29,888 nucleotides of DNA. Source: a virus. Under the pieces are notes generated by a model. The model had not been told where the DNA came from. It saw only the letters and a program-made list of their open reading frames with translations, and did no database searches. The translations under genes were made by a program, and so were the position numbers. The DNA lies in IMG/VR virus record IMGVR_UViG_3300020401_000063, positions 1 through 29,888 of that record, one strand, 5' to 3'. This document shows, in pieces, positions 13,052 to 19,695 of the stretch (the stretch's first letter is position 1; each line of letters opens with the position of its first letter).

Positions 13052-13528
13052 TTATCCTTCCACCCATGCCATCAGTAAAACTACTATTAAAGCTGATATA
13101 AAACCAGTGACGCCGACAACCGTTGCGACTATACGCATTGTTTCTTGCATTTCTTTTTTACGTCTAAGAGCCGCTTGTTTTTCCTCCCGTATGCGTTCCT
13201 TCTCTTCCTGTAGTCTCTTCGCCCGTTCATTTACAATCTGTCGCCATGTTCCGTATCCAAAGCGATTGTCTATGAGTATTGATATTTCTTCCATCTGCTC
13301 TTGAGCCAGCTTTGCATCAATTACACTATGGGCCGCGTCTTTGGTTTGTCCAAGCACTGATTTGTTACCGAACCTCTCCTGTTGAACTTGCTTCTCGCCA
13401 GCAAACAACGCATCAATACTGCCCGCAATGTCTCTAATATCATTGGCTGTGTTGATGTTTTTCTTGATAAAATCAACGGACTTCTGCACTAACGCGATGC
13501 CAGTTAACGCAGTAGAAATAGGCTCCAT
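13052..13528 (-). CDS. Coiled-coil protein with C-terminal membrane anchor
   Basis: This encodes 158 residues, start MEPISTALTGIALVQKSVDF, with AGGGGG about 10 bases upstream. The N-terminal 50 residues look like a membrane-active or amphipathic helix. A long charged coiled coil follows (residues about 100-130, rich in Arg/Glu/Lys). The C-terminal 23 residues form a transmembrane helix (MRIVATVVGVTGFISALIVV). I recall similar proteins next to lysis genes in marine phages, annotated only as hypothetical. By layout it could be a spanin-like or virion protein, but it lacks a lipobox and I do not claim that. It starts 5 bp after the desaturase stop. Confidence 0.75.
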   Translation of the reverse strand: MEPISTALTGIALVQKSVDFIKKNINTANDIRDIAGSIDALFAGEKQVQQERFGNKSVLGQTKDAAHSVIDAKLAQEQMEEISILIDNRFGYGTWRQIVNERAKRLQEEKERIREEKQAALRRKKEMQETMRIVATVVGVTGFISALIVVLLMAWVEG

Positions 13529-13533
13529 CTCAC

Positions 13534-14292
13534 TTACCCCCTGCGTCCTTCGTTGTGAGGAAACCACTGGATTAATAACCAATAAGGTATGTCTACCAAT
13601 CCGAGACGCGCACTTTGCGCGTTCTCGTGATGCGCGTTGTGGTATTGCTCAGGCGAATAAATCGCGGCCATCAAATGATTTTGCGGCATCCACTTCCAAT
13701 GGCCAGTGTACACACTGGCTACTTGGTGTCCGACCACAGTAAGGTATACAAAGCACCACTCAGAAAAACCAAACAGGGATACAAATAAGAGAGCCGTCGT
13801 AATTGAAAGCGGTATGTAATATTTATGTTGAGCGCGGTACAATTTATTTCTAAGCAGGTCTCTTACATACTTCACTCGCGGCGGTATAAAGCTGACGTTT
13901 AAGTTGTGCCAAATAGAAAAGTGCGGGCCATGTGCATCCTTCTCTGTGTCTACATGAGCATGGTGTTGGCGGTGTATAGCAGACCACTGGATTACTGGGG
14001 CTACACCAAGACCACCAGACGTAGACGCAAAAAATATATCGAGCCACCTGGGACACTCCCAGGACTTATGGCAGACGTAGCGATGGACGTAACCAGACGC
14101 AAGAATTTGAAACGCAAGAGTGCCTGCGATATACCACCAGAGCAGTGACCAGTTACCTACAATCAACAACTCATGCAGAACTACGACCGAGCAAAAAACA
14201 CCGACACCCATCAGTATAGACGCAAGTCGGTCATTCATTTCGCCCAGAAAGTAATCTACTTTTTCTTGCGCTTTTTTGATGAGTTTCCCCAA
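13534..14292 (-). CDS. Membrane fatty acid desaturase (acyl-CoA delta-9 type)
   Basis: This 252-residue membrane protein has all three histidine boxes of the acyl-lipid/acyl-CoA desaturases: H70-RYVC-H75, H107-RQ-H110-H111 and H218-NA-H221-H222. HRQHHAHVDTEKDAHGPHF is the delta-9 desaturase signature after box 2. Hydrophobic helices flank the boxes (about 27-46, 50-66, 160-190). It would insert a cis double bond into acyl chains in the host membrane using a di-iron centre and host electron carriers. It is about the size of the short bacterial DesC-type enzymes. The gene lies in the middle of the late operon, 37 bp overlapped by the upstream small gene, so it is a true phage gene and a likely auxiliary metabolic gene. 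Confidence 0.9.
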   Translation of the reverse strand: MGKLIKKAQEKVDYFLGEMNDRLASILMGVGVFCSVVVLHELLIVGNWSLLWWYIAGTLAFQILASGYVHRYVCHKSWECPRWLDIFFASTSGGLGVAPVIQWSAIHRQHHAHVDTEKDAHGPHFSIWHNLNVSFIPPRVKYVRDLLRNKLYRAQHKYYIPLSITTALLFVSLFGFSEWCFVYLTVVGHQVASVYTGHWKWMPQNHLMAAIYSPEQYHNAHHENAQSARLGLVDIPYWLLIQWFPHNEGRRG

Positions 14293-14432
14293 TTTTTAGC
14301 TCCCACACGTCTGCATTTAACCAATGCGCCTGAAGCGTAAGCGCTTGGAAAAACACGATATCTCGACTTGACCTTGTGATAACAAGCGTCTTTTTTGCTA
14401 CTCGATTTCTTAGCTTTTTTTCTTGCGGCCAT
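14256..14432 (-). CDS. 58-residue basic phage protein (YRVFPSAYASG type)
   Basis: GAGGAAGAA precedes an ATG that encodes MAARKKAKKSSSKKDACYHK, then VKSRYRVFPSAYASG, then ALVKCRRVGAKNWG and a Lys/Arg tail. The phrase CYxKVxxRYxVFPSAYASGA followed by VKCR is one I know from small hypothetical proteins in cyanophages and other marine phages. Function is unknown. The extreme positive charge suggests DNA or virion association. It is short and easily missed. It overlaps the desaturase start by 37 bp, and another frame of this region reads as a 76-residue protein that looks like a shadow. Confidence 0.75.
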   Translation of the reverse strand: MAARKKAKKSSSKKDACYHKVKSRYRVFPSAYASGALVKCRRVGAKNWGNSSKKRKKK

Positions 14433-14519
14433 TTCTTCCTCGCTTCTGTGTACATGGACACGGCTTGTGTTGCATATTTCCTGAGCGCGTCTTACGCCCC
14501 AATACTGGAACTGATTTAC

Positions 14520-14780
14520 TTACCATGCCTTACAACTCCAATACCGCGCCTTCGTCTTTGGCCCTGGGTTATCGCAGTTGTGGCGCGCGCGGAATGATTT
14601 ACGTCTAGCTGGTATGTTCTTCTTGATTTTCATGTTCGGGTCGCCAAAGCGCACGACCTTTACACCACCGTTAGACTTGACGCATACGCCAGATTTTTTC
14701 GGCCCGCCAGGTGTACGGAAAGGTTTGTTTAGTTTCTTTCCCTTACAGGCCGCGGACACGCGGCCTTTCTTCTTAGCCAT
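14520..14780 (-). CDS. Small basic protein (DUF6321-like)
   Basis: This encodes 86 residues, start MAKKKGRVSAACKGKKLNKP, with GGAG 7 bases upstream. The continuation FRTPGGPKKSGVCVKSNGG, VVRFGDPNMKIKKN, ARRKSFRARHNCDNPG, then ARYWSCKAW matches a small, highly conserved family of phage proteins that I recall as DUF6321. Its Cys/His set (C12, C33, H67, C69, C83) could bind zinc. Function is unknown. It is the first gene of the leftward late cluster after the control region at 14781-15027. The DUF number is from memory. Confidence 0.75.
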   Translation of the reverse strand: MAKKKGRVSAACKGKKLNKPFRTPGGPKKSGVCVKSNGGVKVVRFGDPNMKIKKNIPARRKSFRARHNCDNPGPKTKARYWSCKAW

Positions 14781-14890
14781 GTCGTAACTCCATAGTTAGT
14801 CTAAGTAATGTAGCTATTTATTTTTGGGAGGTCGTCCCGATTACGGCCCGACACATACGCAACATCTGCGAAACTTCTTTAATTTTTTTT

Positions 14891-14912
14891 GAAAAAAATC
14901 GGCTCGTCACCG
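14891..14912 (-). terminator. Weak candidate terminator for leftward transcription
   Basis: On the - strand CGGT and GCCG pair around a 5-nt loop and are followed by ATTTTTTTC. The stem is only 4 bp. It lies downstream of the HTH/zinc-ribbon gene and before the late cluster. Confidence 0.35.
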
Positions 14913-14923
14913 CGCACTTGAAA

Positions 14924-14978
14924 AAACTCGTGGTATATTGAGTTTATTAACCAGTTGGTTTGAACTCGGACTGGTTAA
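14924..14978. promoter_or_regulatory. Paired dyads ahead of the late leftward genes
   Basis: AAACTC (14924-14929) and GAGTTT (14940-14945) flank a TATATT core. Immediately beside them TTAACCAGT (14947-14955) and ACTGGTTAA (14970-14978) form a perfect 9-bp inverted repeat. The 247-bp stretch 14781-15027 has no supported gene. These dyads look like protein-binding sites or RNA hairpins controlling the late cluster that begins at 14780. A further GC-rich arm pair, GGGGCG (14980-14985) and CGCCCC, lies next to them. Confidence 0.4.
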
Positions 14979-15027
14979 CGGGGCGGCGGTCTCTCTCTTT
15001 CTCTGCGCTTGGAGATTGTCGCCCCTA

Positions 15028-15324
15028 CTAGTCGTCTTCATACCCCCGACAAGCTCTGCAATCCTTGCAATAGTACCAATTTTTTGGGCGGCTTTCTTTT
15101 TTGCCACATTCCATGCACGGCCTATCCCACATGGATACACTTTCTTTTCGCGCAACCACGTACTTTGCGCCTTCAAATTCTCGGATGCCTTCCCGTACCA
15201 GTATTCTTTTTAACGTATCAACACAAACACCTATTCGAGTTGCTACGTCATTCAAACTCATCGAGTCGTGGTTTTCGCGAAGCCAATCCATTTGTGTGTC
15301 AGAAACATTGACCACCTTTGGCAT
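15028..15324 (-). CDS. HTH protein with C-terminal zinc ribbon, probable regulator
   Basis: This encodes 98 residues. Residues 21-46, SMSLNDVATRIGVCVDTLKR and onward, form a helix-turn-helix. The C-terminal half has C70-x2-C73 and C86-x2-C89, with an extra C92, a zinc-ribbon arrangement. It is likely a DNA-binding regulator. It is transcribed leftward from a region with a large dyad (15352-15404) that could be its own operator. The start is the ATG at 15324; the ribosome site is weak (GGTATCTATGCC upstream contains only GAGGT). Alternatively it could be a phage HTH protein involved in late transcription, since it heads the direction of the late genes. Confidence 0.75.
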   Translation of the reverse strand: MPKVVNVSDTQMDWLRENHDSMSLNDVATRIGVCVDTLKRILVREGIREFEGAKYVVARKESVSMWDRPCMECGKKESRPKNWYYCKDCRACRGYEDD

Positions 15325-15351
15325 AGATACCTCATCATTACACTACGTCTC

Positions 15352-15404
15352 AGAATGGACATGCGTTTGGACATGTCTAGACATTTGGACACACTGTCCA
15401 TTCT
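15352..15404. promoter_or_regulatory. Large dyad operator candidate with repeated TGGACA/TGTCCA
   Basis: AGAATGGACA (15352-15361) and TGTCCATTCT (15395-15404) are a perfect 10-bp inverted repeat. At its centre lies the palindrome ATGTCTAGACAT (15373-15384). TTTGGACA occurs twice between the arms. The arrangement is typical of several repressor dimers binding side by side. It sits in the 246-bp divergent gap 15325-15570, between the regulator gene and the RuvC gene, just upstream of a promoter-like TTGACA. Confidence 0.6.
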
Positions 15405-15446
15405 TAGACGTATTCTTTGTGATTTGACGTCTCAATGCAACCAATA

Positions 15447-15475
15447 TTGACAAAACCTTGCGAATATGTTAAAAA
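15447..15475 (+). promoter_or_regulatory. Candidate sigma-70 promoter for the RuvC unit
   Basis: TTGACA at 15447-15452 is followed, after 17 bp, by TAAAAA at 15470-15475 (4 of 6 matches to TATAAT). It lies downstream of the large dyad and about 95 bp before the RuvC start. Confidence 0.5.
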
Positions 15476-15521
15476 CTTCTTCGTGTTTTAGTTATTTCAA
15501 ATAATAATATTACTATCTGAC

Positions 15522-15554
15522 ACCGCCCTAGCTCCGCTACGGCGGTTATTTTTT
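15522..15554 (+). terminator. Terminator hairpin in the RuvC leader (possible attenuator)
   Basis: ACCGCC (15522-15527) pairs with GGCGGT (15541-15546), extended inside by TAGC/GCTA around a TCC loop, and is followed by TATTTTTT. It lies downstream of the candidate promoter and 17-25 bases before the RuvC start, so a rightward transcript must pass it. It may act as an attenuator or need antitermination. Confidence 0.75.
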
Positions 15555-15570
15555 CGGAAGGTTATTTATT

Positions 15571-16023
15571 ATGGCCTTAGCGAAGAAGTTTTTAGGGCTG
15601 GACTTGGCTACCAAGACTGGTTGGGCGCATACCGATGGGGCAGGCGGCACAATCAACCTTGCAAACAAAGAAAAAAACCGCGGACAGATGGCCGCACAGT
15701 TCGACAAAACAATTAGAATTATTCTTAAAGAACACGACACGTCTCACATAGTTTGCGAGCTACCACCTGTTGGATTAATGGGTAACGCACGTCTCATACT
15801 CCTGGGATTGTTTTGGCAAGCGCAACACATAGCCTACGATTTTGACAAACCATTTATTCCAGTGAACGTAACCAAGGTAAAGAAGTGGGCAACAGGTAGC
15901 GGCAAAGCATCTAAAGAAGAAATGATGGATGCGGCAATTCAACTTAAATGGATGGAGCCAGTTGATGATAACCATGCTGATGCCATGCTTATATGTAAGT
16001 GGGGAGAGGCAACCATTGAGTAA
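15571..16023 (+). CDS. ruvC-like: RuvC-like Holliday junction resolvase
   Basis: This 150-residue RNase H-fold nuclease resolves branched DNA before packaging. FLGLDLATKTGWAH gives the first catalytic acid D11. VCELPP gives E63, and VDDNHADAMLI gives D132/D133 and D137. The segment VTKVKKWATGSGKASKEEMM (100-119) is the DNA-binding pattern seen in phage RuvC proteins (V-K-K-x-x-TG-x-G-x-A-x-K). Length is usual for the family. The ribosome site is GGAAGG. It is followed by a small gene whose TTG start overlaps its stop by 8 bp. Confidence 0.85.
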   Translation: MALAKKFLGLDLATKTGWAHTDGAGGTINLANKEKNRGQMAAQFDKTIRIILKEHDTSHIVCELPPVGLMGNARLILLGLFWQAQHIAYDFDKPFIPVNVTKVKKWATGSGKASKEEMMDAAIQLKWMEPVDDNHADAMLICKWGEATIE

Positions 16024-16201
16024 GCTCCCGCCGATGGATGCAAACAACCGAAATCAATATACAGACAAAGAGTGGGCGGAGCTTGCGGAAGCATGGAAAA
16101 AAGAAGCTCCCGAATTATTTGATGCGGCTAGGACAGTCAGAGATTGTTTTGGGGACGGTGTAAAGCTGGTTTACATTGGTCCGATACGGGAGAAAGAGTA
16201 A
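16016..16201 (+). CDS. Unknown small protein with TTG start
   Basis: This encodes 61 residues if it starts at the TTG, which is preceded by GGAGAGG at a good distance; the next ATG (16034) would give 55. The protein has a helical acidic middle (DKEWAELAEAWKKEAPELFD) and a beta-like end (VKLVYIGPI). No family is recognised. It is coupled to the RuvC gene and faces the convergent Prim-Pol gene across a 40-bp gap, in which I see no terminator. Confidence 0.65.
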   Translation: MSKLPPMDANNRNQYTDKEWAELAEAWKKEAPELFDAARTVRDCFGDGVKLVYIGPIREKE

Positions 16202-16241
16202 GCCTCCTGAGCAACCTCTCCCCCCCGCACGGATGTTCTTT

Positions 16242-18152
16242 CTACTTACATTCGACTTCTATTTCAAGCCATTTATTAATTACATCTAACGGTCTGTTAA
16301 GTTCCATCGCAATCTCGGATGGTGGTCTACCAGTCAGCGCCATTTCTTTTGCGCGTTGTTTAGTTGAGTAACTGCACACCAACTTGGATTCGCCCGTCAT
16401 CTTGTGGGTTGCCCAGCCAATAAACTGTATCGGGTCATGCAAATCTGTCCACTCCCTGACTTTACCATAGCGAACCTCAAGAACCATTGACACGTACCAC
16501 TCGTCAGTGATTTTCTGTTCGAGCAAGTCGATGGGCGGGCGCTCATACTTACCGTTCCAAATTCCAGCTTTTTGTTTGGCGGTGTCTTCGTCACGATAAA
16601 CCTGTGCTATGCGTATCTGTGTTTCCAAAACAGTAAGCTGGTTTGTTGAGCCAGCCTCTCGTCCAAGGCCGTCGTCACCAGGTTTGTTCGAGTGATGCAA
16701 CATAATCACCGACTTGCCTGAGTTTCTTAGACGTAAAGCCAGTTGATTTACTTGGCTCCATTCGTCAGCAGAGTTTTCGCTCATACCACTCCATGCAGTA
16801 CGTATCGTATCAATGACCACAACATCTGGGTTTGCAAAATTTATCCAACCAGCAAGCTCACTTAGCCCAGCGCCAGTGCGCAGGTTCATTTCAACCTGCT
16901 CAAGCCATGGCGTCCAAACCTGGAACCTGTCACCTGCATCTCCAAACAATCGTCTCAAATCAACCATGCGTCGCCCAAGGTCTCCGCTAGATAATTCAAA
17001 GTCCAAATACAATACGTTTGCAGGTTTCCATATTTCAAACGGCCCAAAGTATCTTTGTCCTGCGGCCATTGCGTACAGGGCGTGTTGTAGAAACATGGTC
17101 TTTCCTGAGCCACTGTACCCGTGAATTTGAATGATGGTGTTCGGACGAAGCCAAGGCTCGATTAGATACTGTCTGCTCTTACCCTCTTCGACAAGACGCT
17201 CTGCGTCTGCGGATGTCACCAGCTTGCGGTCTCTTTTCTCCTCGTCAACAACAACCAGTTCAGCGCGTTTGTATATGTAGTCTCCAGTTAAAGGGTCAAA
17301 CCTTTCTGGGTGGTTTTGTTTTTCTGCTCGCTCCATGCTTGCAACGGTCTCTTCAAACTCCACGTCTCGAAGCGGCTCTTCAAACCACTTGTCCATAAAC
17401 GCCCTGACTTGCACACGAAGTTGCGGCCCAAAGTTACCCAGCAAAATCATTTCACTGGCGTATCGCATAACCCTGTCGTTACGCGCGTTGCCTTGGCCAG
17501 TCGGTATCTTGCCGCTTGAGAAGCCAGCCTCTTTGATAAACTCCTCTGTTCTATCCCACTCGCTTATTTTTTCAGAAGGGTCATACCCTATGGATGATAA
17601 ATCTAAGTCTTCAAAAGATATGTCGGCAAATTCATCTGGCGGTTGCGAGGGAGACCAGTCTTCCCATACAGGTAAATCGTCCTGTCTATCTAAGCCTTCT
17701 GGCACTGACCATTGATAGCCCTTGCTTGGTGGCAACAGAGCGTATGAACCATCGCCTCTAAAATCCAAACCATTAACCCGCGGCCAATCATGGCCGCGTG
17801 AGTTGCCACCAGCCCTTGGGCCGCGGCGCAAACCATCCATTGGGTGCTTGAACCAAAGGTGATGACCGCGCTTAGTTTTCACACGAACTTGTGATTCCAT
17901 TCCGCAACTTATTGCCGCGTTCAAAGCGTCCTCGTTATCACAATCGACGATAACAACTCCGCTTATACTGCCAGTCACAACGGCAATGTTTGCGTTGGGA
18001 AACTTATCAAACCATTCGGTGACTTCGTCGGCCGTTGGTTGACGCTGTTGATATTCTAACCACTTGATTGCAGGGCGCTTTGTGTCTGGCCTAATCGGTA
18101 TTATTGAAAGACCTTCATCAAGATACTCAAGAGCTTGATTTACCGTCTCCAT
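16242..18152 (-). CDS. Prim-Pol primase/polymerase fused to RecA-like helicase
   Basis: This encodes 636 residues. AGGAGG seven bases before the ATG at 18152 decides the start; an upstream TTG is five codons earlier. The N-terminal bifunctional primase-polymerase domain (about 1-155) has VVIVDCD with D70 and D72, RGHHLWF with H97/H98, and GLDFRGDGSYALLPP. The C-terminal half is a RepA/AAA_25-type RecA-like ATPase: Walker A GYSGSGKT at 345-352, a Walker B strand DVVVIDTI, and VIMLHHSNK as motif 3. A short HTH-like end (RPPSEIAMELNRPLDVINKW) may bind DNA. It would prime and unwind phage DNA. No separate DNA polymerase gene is visible, so the phage probably relies on the host polymerase or on a gene outside the window. 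Confidence 0.88.
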   Translation of the reverse strand: METVNQALEYLDEGLSIIPIRPDTKRPAIKWLEYQQRQPTADEVTEWFDKFPNANIAVVTGSISGVVIVDCDNEDALNAAISCGMESQVRVKTKRGHHLWFKHPMDGLRRGPRAGGNSRGHDWPRVNGLDFRGDGSYALLPPSKGYQWSVPEGLDRQDDLPVWEDWSPSQPPDEFADISFEDLDLSSIGYDPSEKISEWDRTEEFIKEAGFSSGKIPTGQGNARNDRVMRYASEMILLGNFGPQLRVQVRAFMDKWFEEPLRDVEFEETVASMERAEKQNHPERFDPLTGDYIYKRAELVVVDEEKRDRKLVTSADAERLVEEGKSRQYLIEPWLRPNTIIQIHGYSGSGKTMFLQHALYAMAAGQRYFGPFEIWKPANVLYLDFELSSGDLGRRMVDLRRLFGDAGDRFQVWTPWLEQVEMNLRTGAGLSELAGWINFANPDVVVIDTIRTAWSGMSENSADEWSQVNQLALRLRNSGKSVIMLHHSNKPGDDGLGREAGSTNQLTVLETQIRIAQVYRDEDTAKQKAGIWNGKYERPPIDLLEQKITDEWYVSMVLEVRYGKVREWTDLHDPIQFIGWATHKMTGESKLVCSYSTKQRAKEMALTGRPPSEIAMELNRPLDVINKWLEIEVECK

Positions 18153-18339
18153 GTTTGTCCTCCTCAAAATAAATATCCACGTCTAGCGCAAAATGTTTTT
18201 TGATGTCAGACAGTTTGGTAGATGTAATCATATCTTGGTCCATCCACCTGTACGGAGAAGTGCGTGATACGCCTATTGTCTTGGCAAGGTTGCTGACCCC
18301 GCCGCAATCATCAATCAGTTTTTTTACGTTAAATTTCAT
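18127..18339 (-). CDS. Cro/CI-like HTH protein
   Basis: This encodes 70 residues. GGVSNLAKTIGVSRTSPYRW (residues 13-32) is a helix-turn-helix of the Cro/CI type, and the C-terminal 20 residues are polar. At this size it is like Cro: a DNA-binding domain without an oligomerisation or cleavage domain. It shares 26 bp with the Prim-Pol gene and heads that transcription unit, so it probably binds the 93-bp divergent region beside it and governs both the Prim-Pol and the recombination operons. No clear ribosome site precedes the ATG. It could also be a copy-control or excision regulator. Confidence 0.75.
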   Translation of the reverse strand: MKFNVKKLIDDCGGVSNLAKTIGVSRTSPYRWMDQDMITSTKLSDIKKHFALDVDIYFEEDKHGDGKSSS

Positions 18340-18432
18340 AATGGAATAAATTAGTTACTTGTTGACATTGTGCCGCAAACATGACACCTTTCGTTACGTA
18401 TTTCAACTTAAACTTTTAACTTAGATTACATT
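18340..18432. promoter_or_regulatory. Divergent control region between Cro-like and recombination genes
   Basis: This A/T-rich 93-bp gap has TTGACA at 18362-18367 on the + strand and the loosely repeated words GTTACTTGTTGAC and GTTACGTATTTCAAC. Neither flanking ATG has a good ribosome site, so the transcripts may be leaderless. It is the natural binding site for the Cro-like protein. No convincing -10 hexamer is seen. Confidence 0.4.
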
Positions 18433-18915
18433 ATGAAAATACTTGGATTACCCGAAGAGGGTGCGAAGAAAAAAAAGCCCGAACCTGTTGAAGCGAACAT
18501 GCGCAGTTACAGCGCCATTAGACATCACAGTTCCAACACAGCCTTTGTTGAAAACGCAGACACTGTTTTTGGCCAGCTTGAGGCGGGGCGCGAAGAGTTA
18601 GAAAAGGCAAGAACAAAAATAGAAGCGGCCGAAGCTATCATTATGGAGATTGCCAGGAGCATGGATATAAAAGATGGTGAATTAGAAAGCCATGTGTTCC
18701 GAGCAGAAATAAAGTCAAAAGAAAGGGTGACTTGGAACACAGAAGAACTGGAAAAAATATTCCACGAAAAAGACAAGCTACCCAAACATATCAAAAAATC
18801 TTTGCGTGTTGATAAAGATACCTACGAATCACTGCCACGCGAAGTTCAGAATATTCTGGAACCAGCCAGAATTGTGAACCCCCAAAAACCACAAATTAAA
18901 GTTAGGAGAAAATAA
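18433..18915 (+). CDS. Coiled-coil protein upstream of Sak4 (Gp157-like)
   Basis: This encodes 160 residues. Residues 38-80 form a charged coiled coil (EAGREELEKARTKIEAAEAI). A beta-rich segment follows (LESHVFRAEIKSKERVTWNT), then LRVDKDTYESLPREVQNIL and a basic end. The order of coiled coil, short beta segment with a 'W-x-x-E-x-L' motif, and basic tail resembles the Gp157-type proteins found upstream of phage recombination ATPases. The role is unknown. It is the first gene of the recombination operon, and its stop abuts the next ATG with AGGAGA as the ribosome site for that gene. Confidence 0.65.
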   Translation: MKILGLPEEGAKKKKPEPVEANMRSYSAIRHHSSNTAFVENADTVFGQLEAGREELEKARTKIEAAEAIIMEIARSMDIKDGELESHVFRAEIKSKERVTWNTEELEKIFHEKDKLPKHIKKSLRVDKDTYESLPREVQNILEPARIVNPQKPQIKVRRK

Positions 18916-19695
18916 ATGGGATTGTTCAGTAGCACCAGCGAAGCTGGTATGAAGCATCACAAGACACTCTTGTATGCACACCACGGCTTTGGAAAGACAT
19001 ACCAATGCAGGTTCTTTGCGGAGAACTACGGCAAGGGTCTGATACTTTCTGGCGAAAGTGGGTTGGCTTCTCTATCAGACGTGGACATTGACTTTGTTGA
19101 GTTCCACATGTGGGACGAGGAGATGAATGAAAAACTGGCGAGGAATATTCCAGAGGGTGGGTATTCCTTCAAAGGCATAGTTAGGCTTATCAATTCAGCA
19201 GAATTTAAGAAGTCTGATTACAAGTGGATTTGTATTGATTCACTTACTGAAATGTCAGACAGGTGCATGAAAGATGTTGAGTGTACTTTTGCAGAACCCA
19301 CTGACATGAGAAAGTGGCAAGCCTACGAAAATCAAATGATGGGCGCGCTCAAGTTTATACGAGACTTGCCTATGGAAGTTTATGTTACTTGTCTTGCGAA
19401 GGAAGAGAAGAACGATAACGACCAAACAGAATACTGGCCTATGGTTCAGCAAACCAAAGTCGCCAAAAAGTTGCCAGCGTTATTCGACCATGTGTTTTGT
19501 GGTTTGCGCTCAACAGACGATAGCAGTTCAGACATACAGGTGAACCGCCAAATCGTAACCGACCACGTCTATGGATGGCACGGAAAAACCCGTGACCCAT
19601 CGAATTGTTTAGACCCAGTCGAGAAGGGCGGCAATATTGTCGAACTTCTGAAAAGAATCCAGAAACCTAAGAAACCTACGGAGCAAAGTAAATGA
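18916..19695 (+). CDS. Sak4-like RecA-fold recombination ATPase
   Basis: This 259-residue protein has the Walker A loop HHGFGKT at residues 22-28 and the Walker B strand WICIDS at 104-109. It also has the SGESGLASL segment and the C-terminal region typical of Sak4/AAA_24 proteins. These are truncated RecA-like ATPases that promote single-strand annealing or strand exchange in phages, usually together with an SSB. Gene order supports the call: an SSB-like gene follows with an ATGA overlap, then a nuclease. Length is usual for the family. Confidence 0.85.
   Translation: MGLFSSTSEAGMKHHKTLLYAHHGFGKTYQCRFFAENYGKGLILSGESGLASLSDVDIDFVEFHMWDEEMNEKLARNIPEGGYSFKGIVRLINSAEFKKSDYKWICIDSLTEMSDRCMKDVECTFAEPTDMRKWQAYENQMMGALKFIRDLPMEVYVTCLAKEEKNDNDQTEYWPMVQQTKVAKKLPALFDHVFCGLRSTDDSSSDIQVNRQIVTDHVYGWHGKTRDPSNCLDPVEKGGNIVELLKRIQKPKKPTEQSK

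Noticed and set aside
14433-14519. Possible 21-residue Cys-rich peptide (MQHKPCPC start) on the - strand
   Set aside because: Too short, its SD spacing is too tight, and half of it overlaps the better-supported 58-residue gene.
14930-15060. tRNA-like words (GAGTTCAAACC on the - strand) near the paired dyads
   Set aside because: The T-loop-like word has no matching acceptor stem, anticodon arm or D arm at the right spacing, and most of the region overlaps the start of the HTH/zinc-ribbon coding area.
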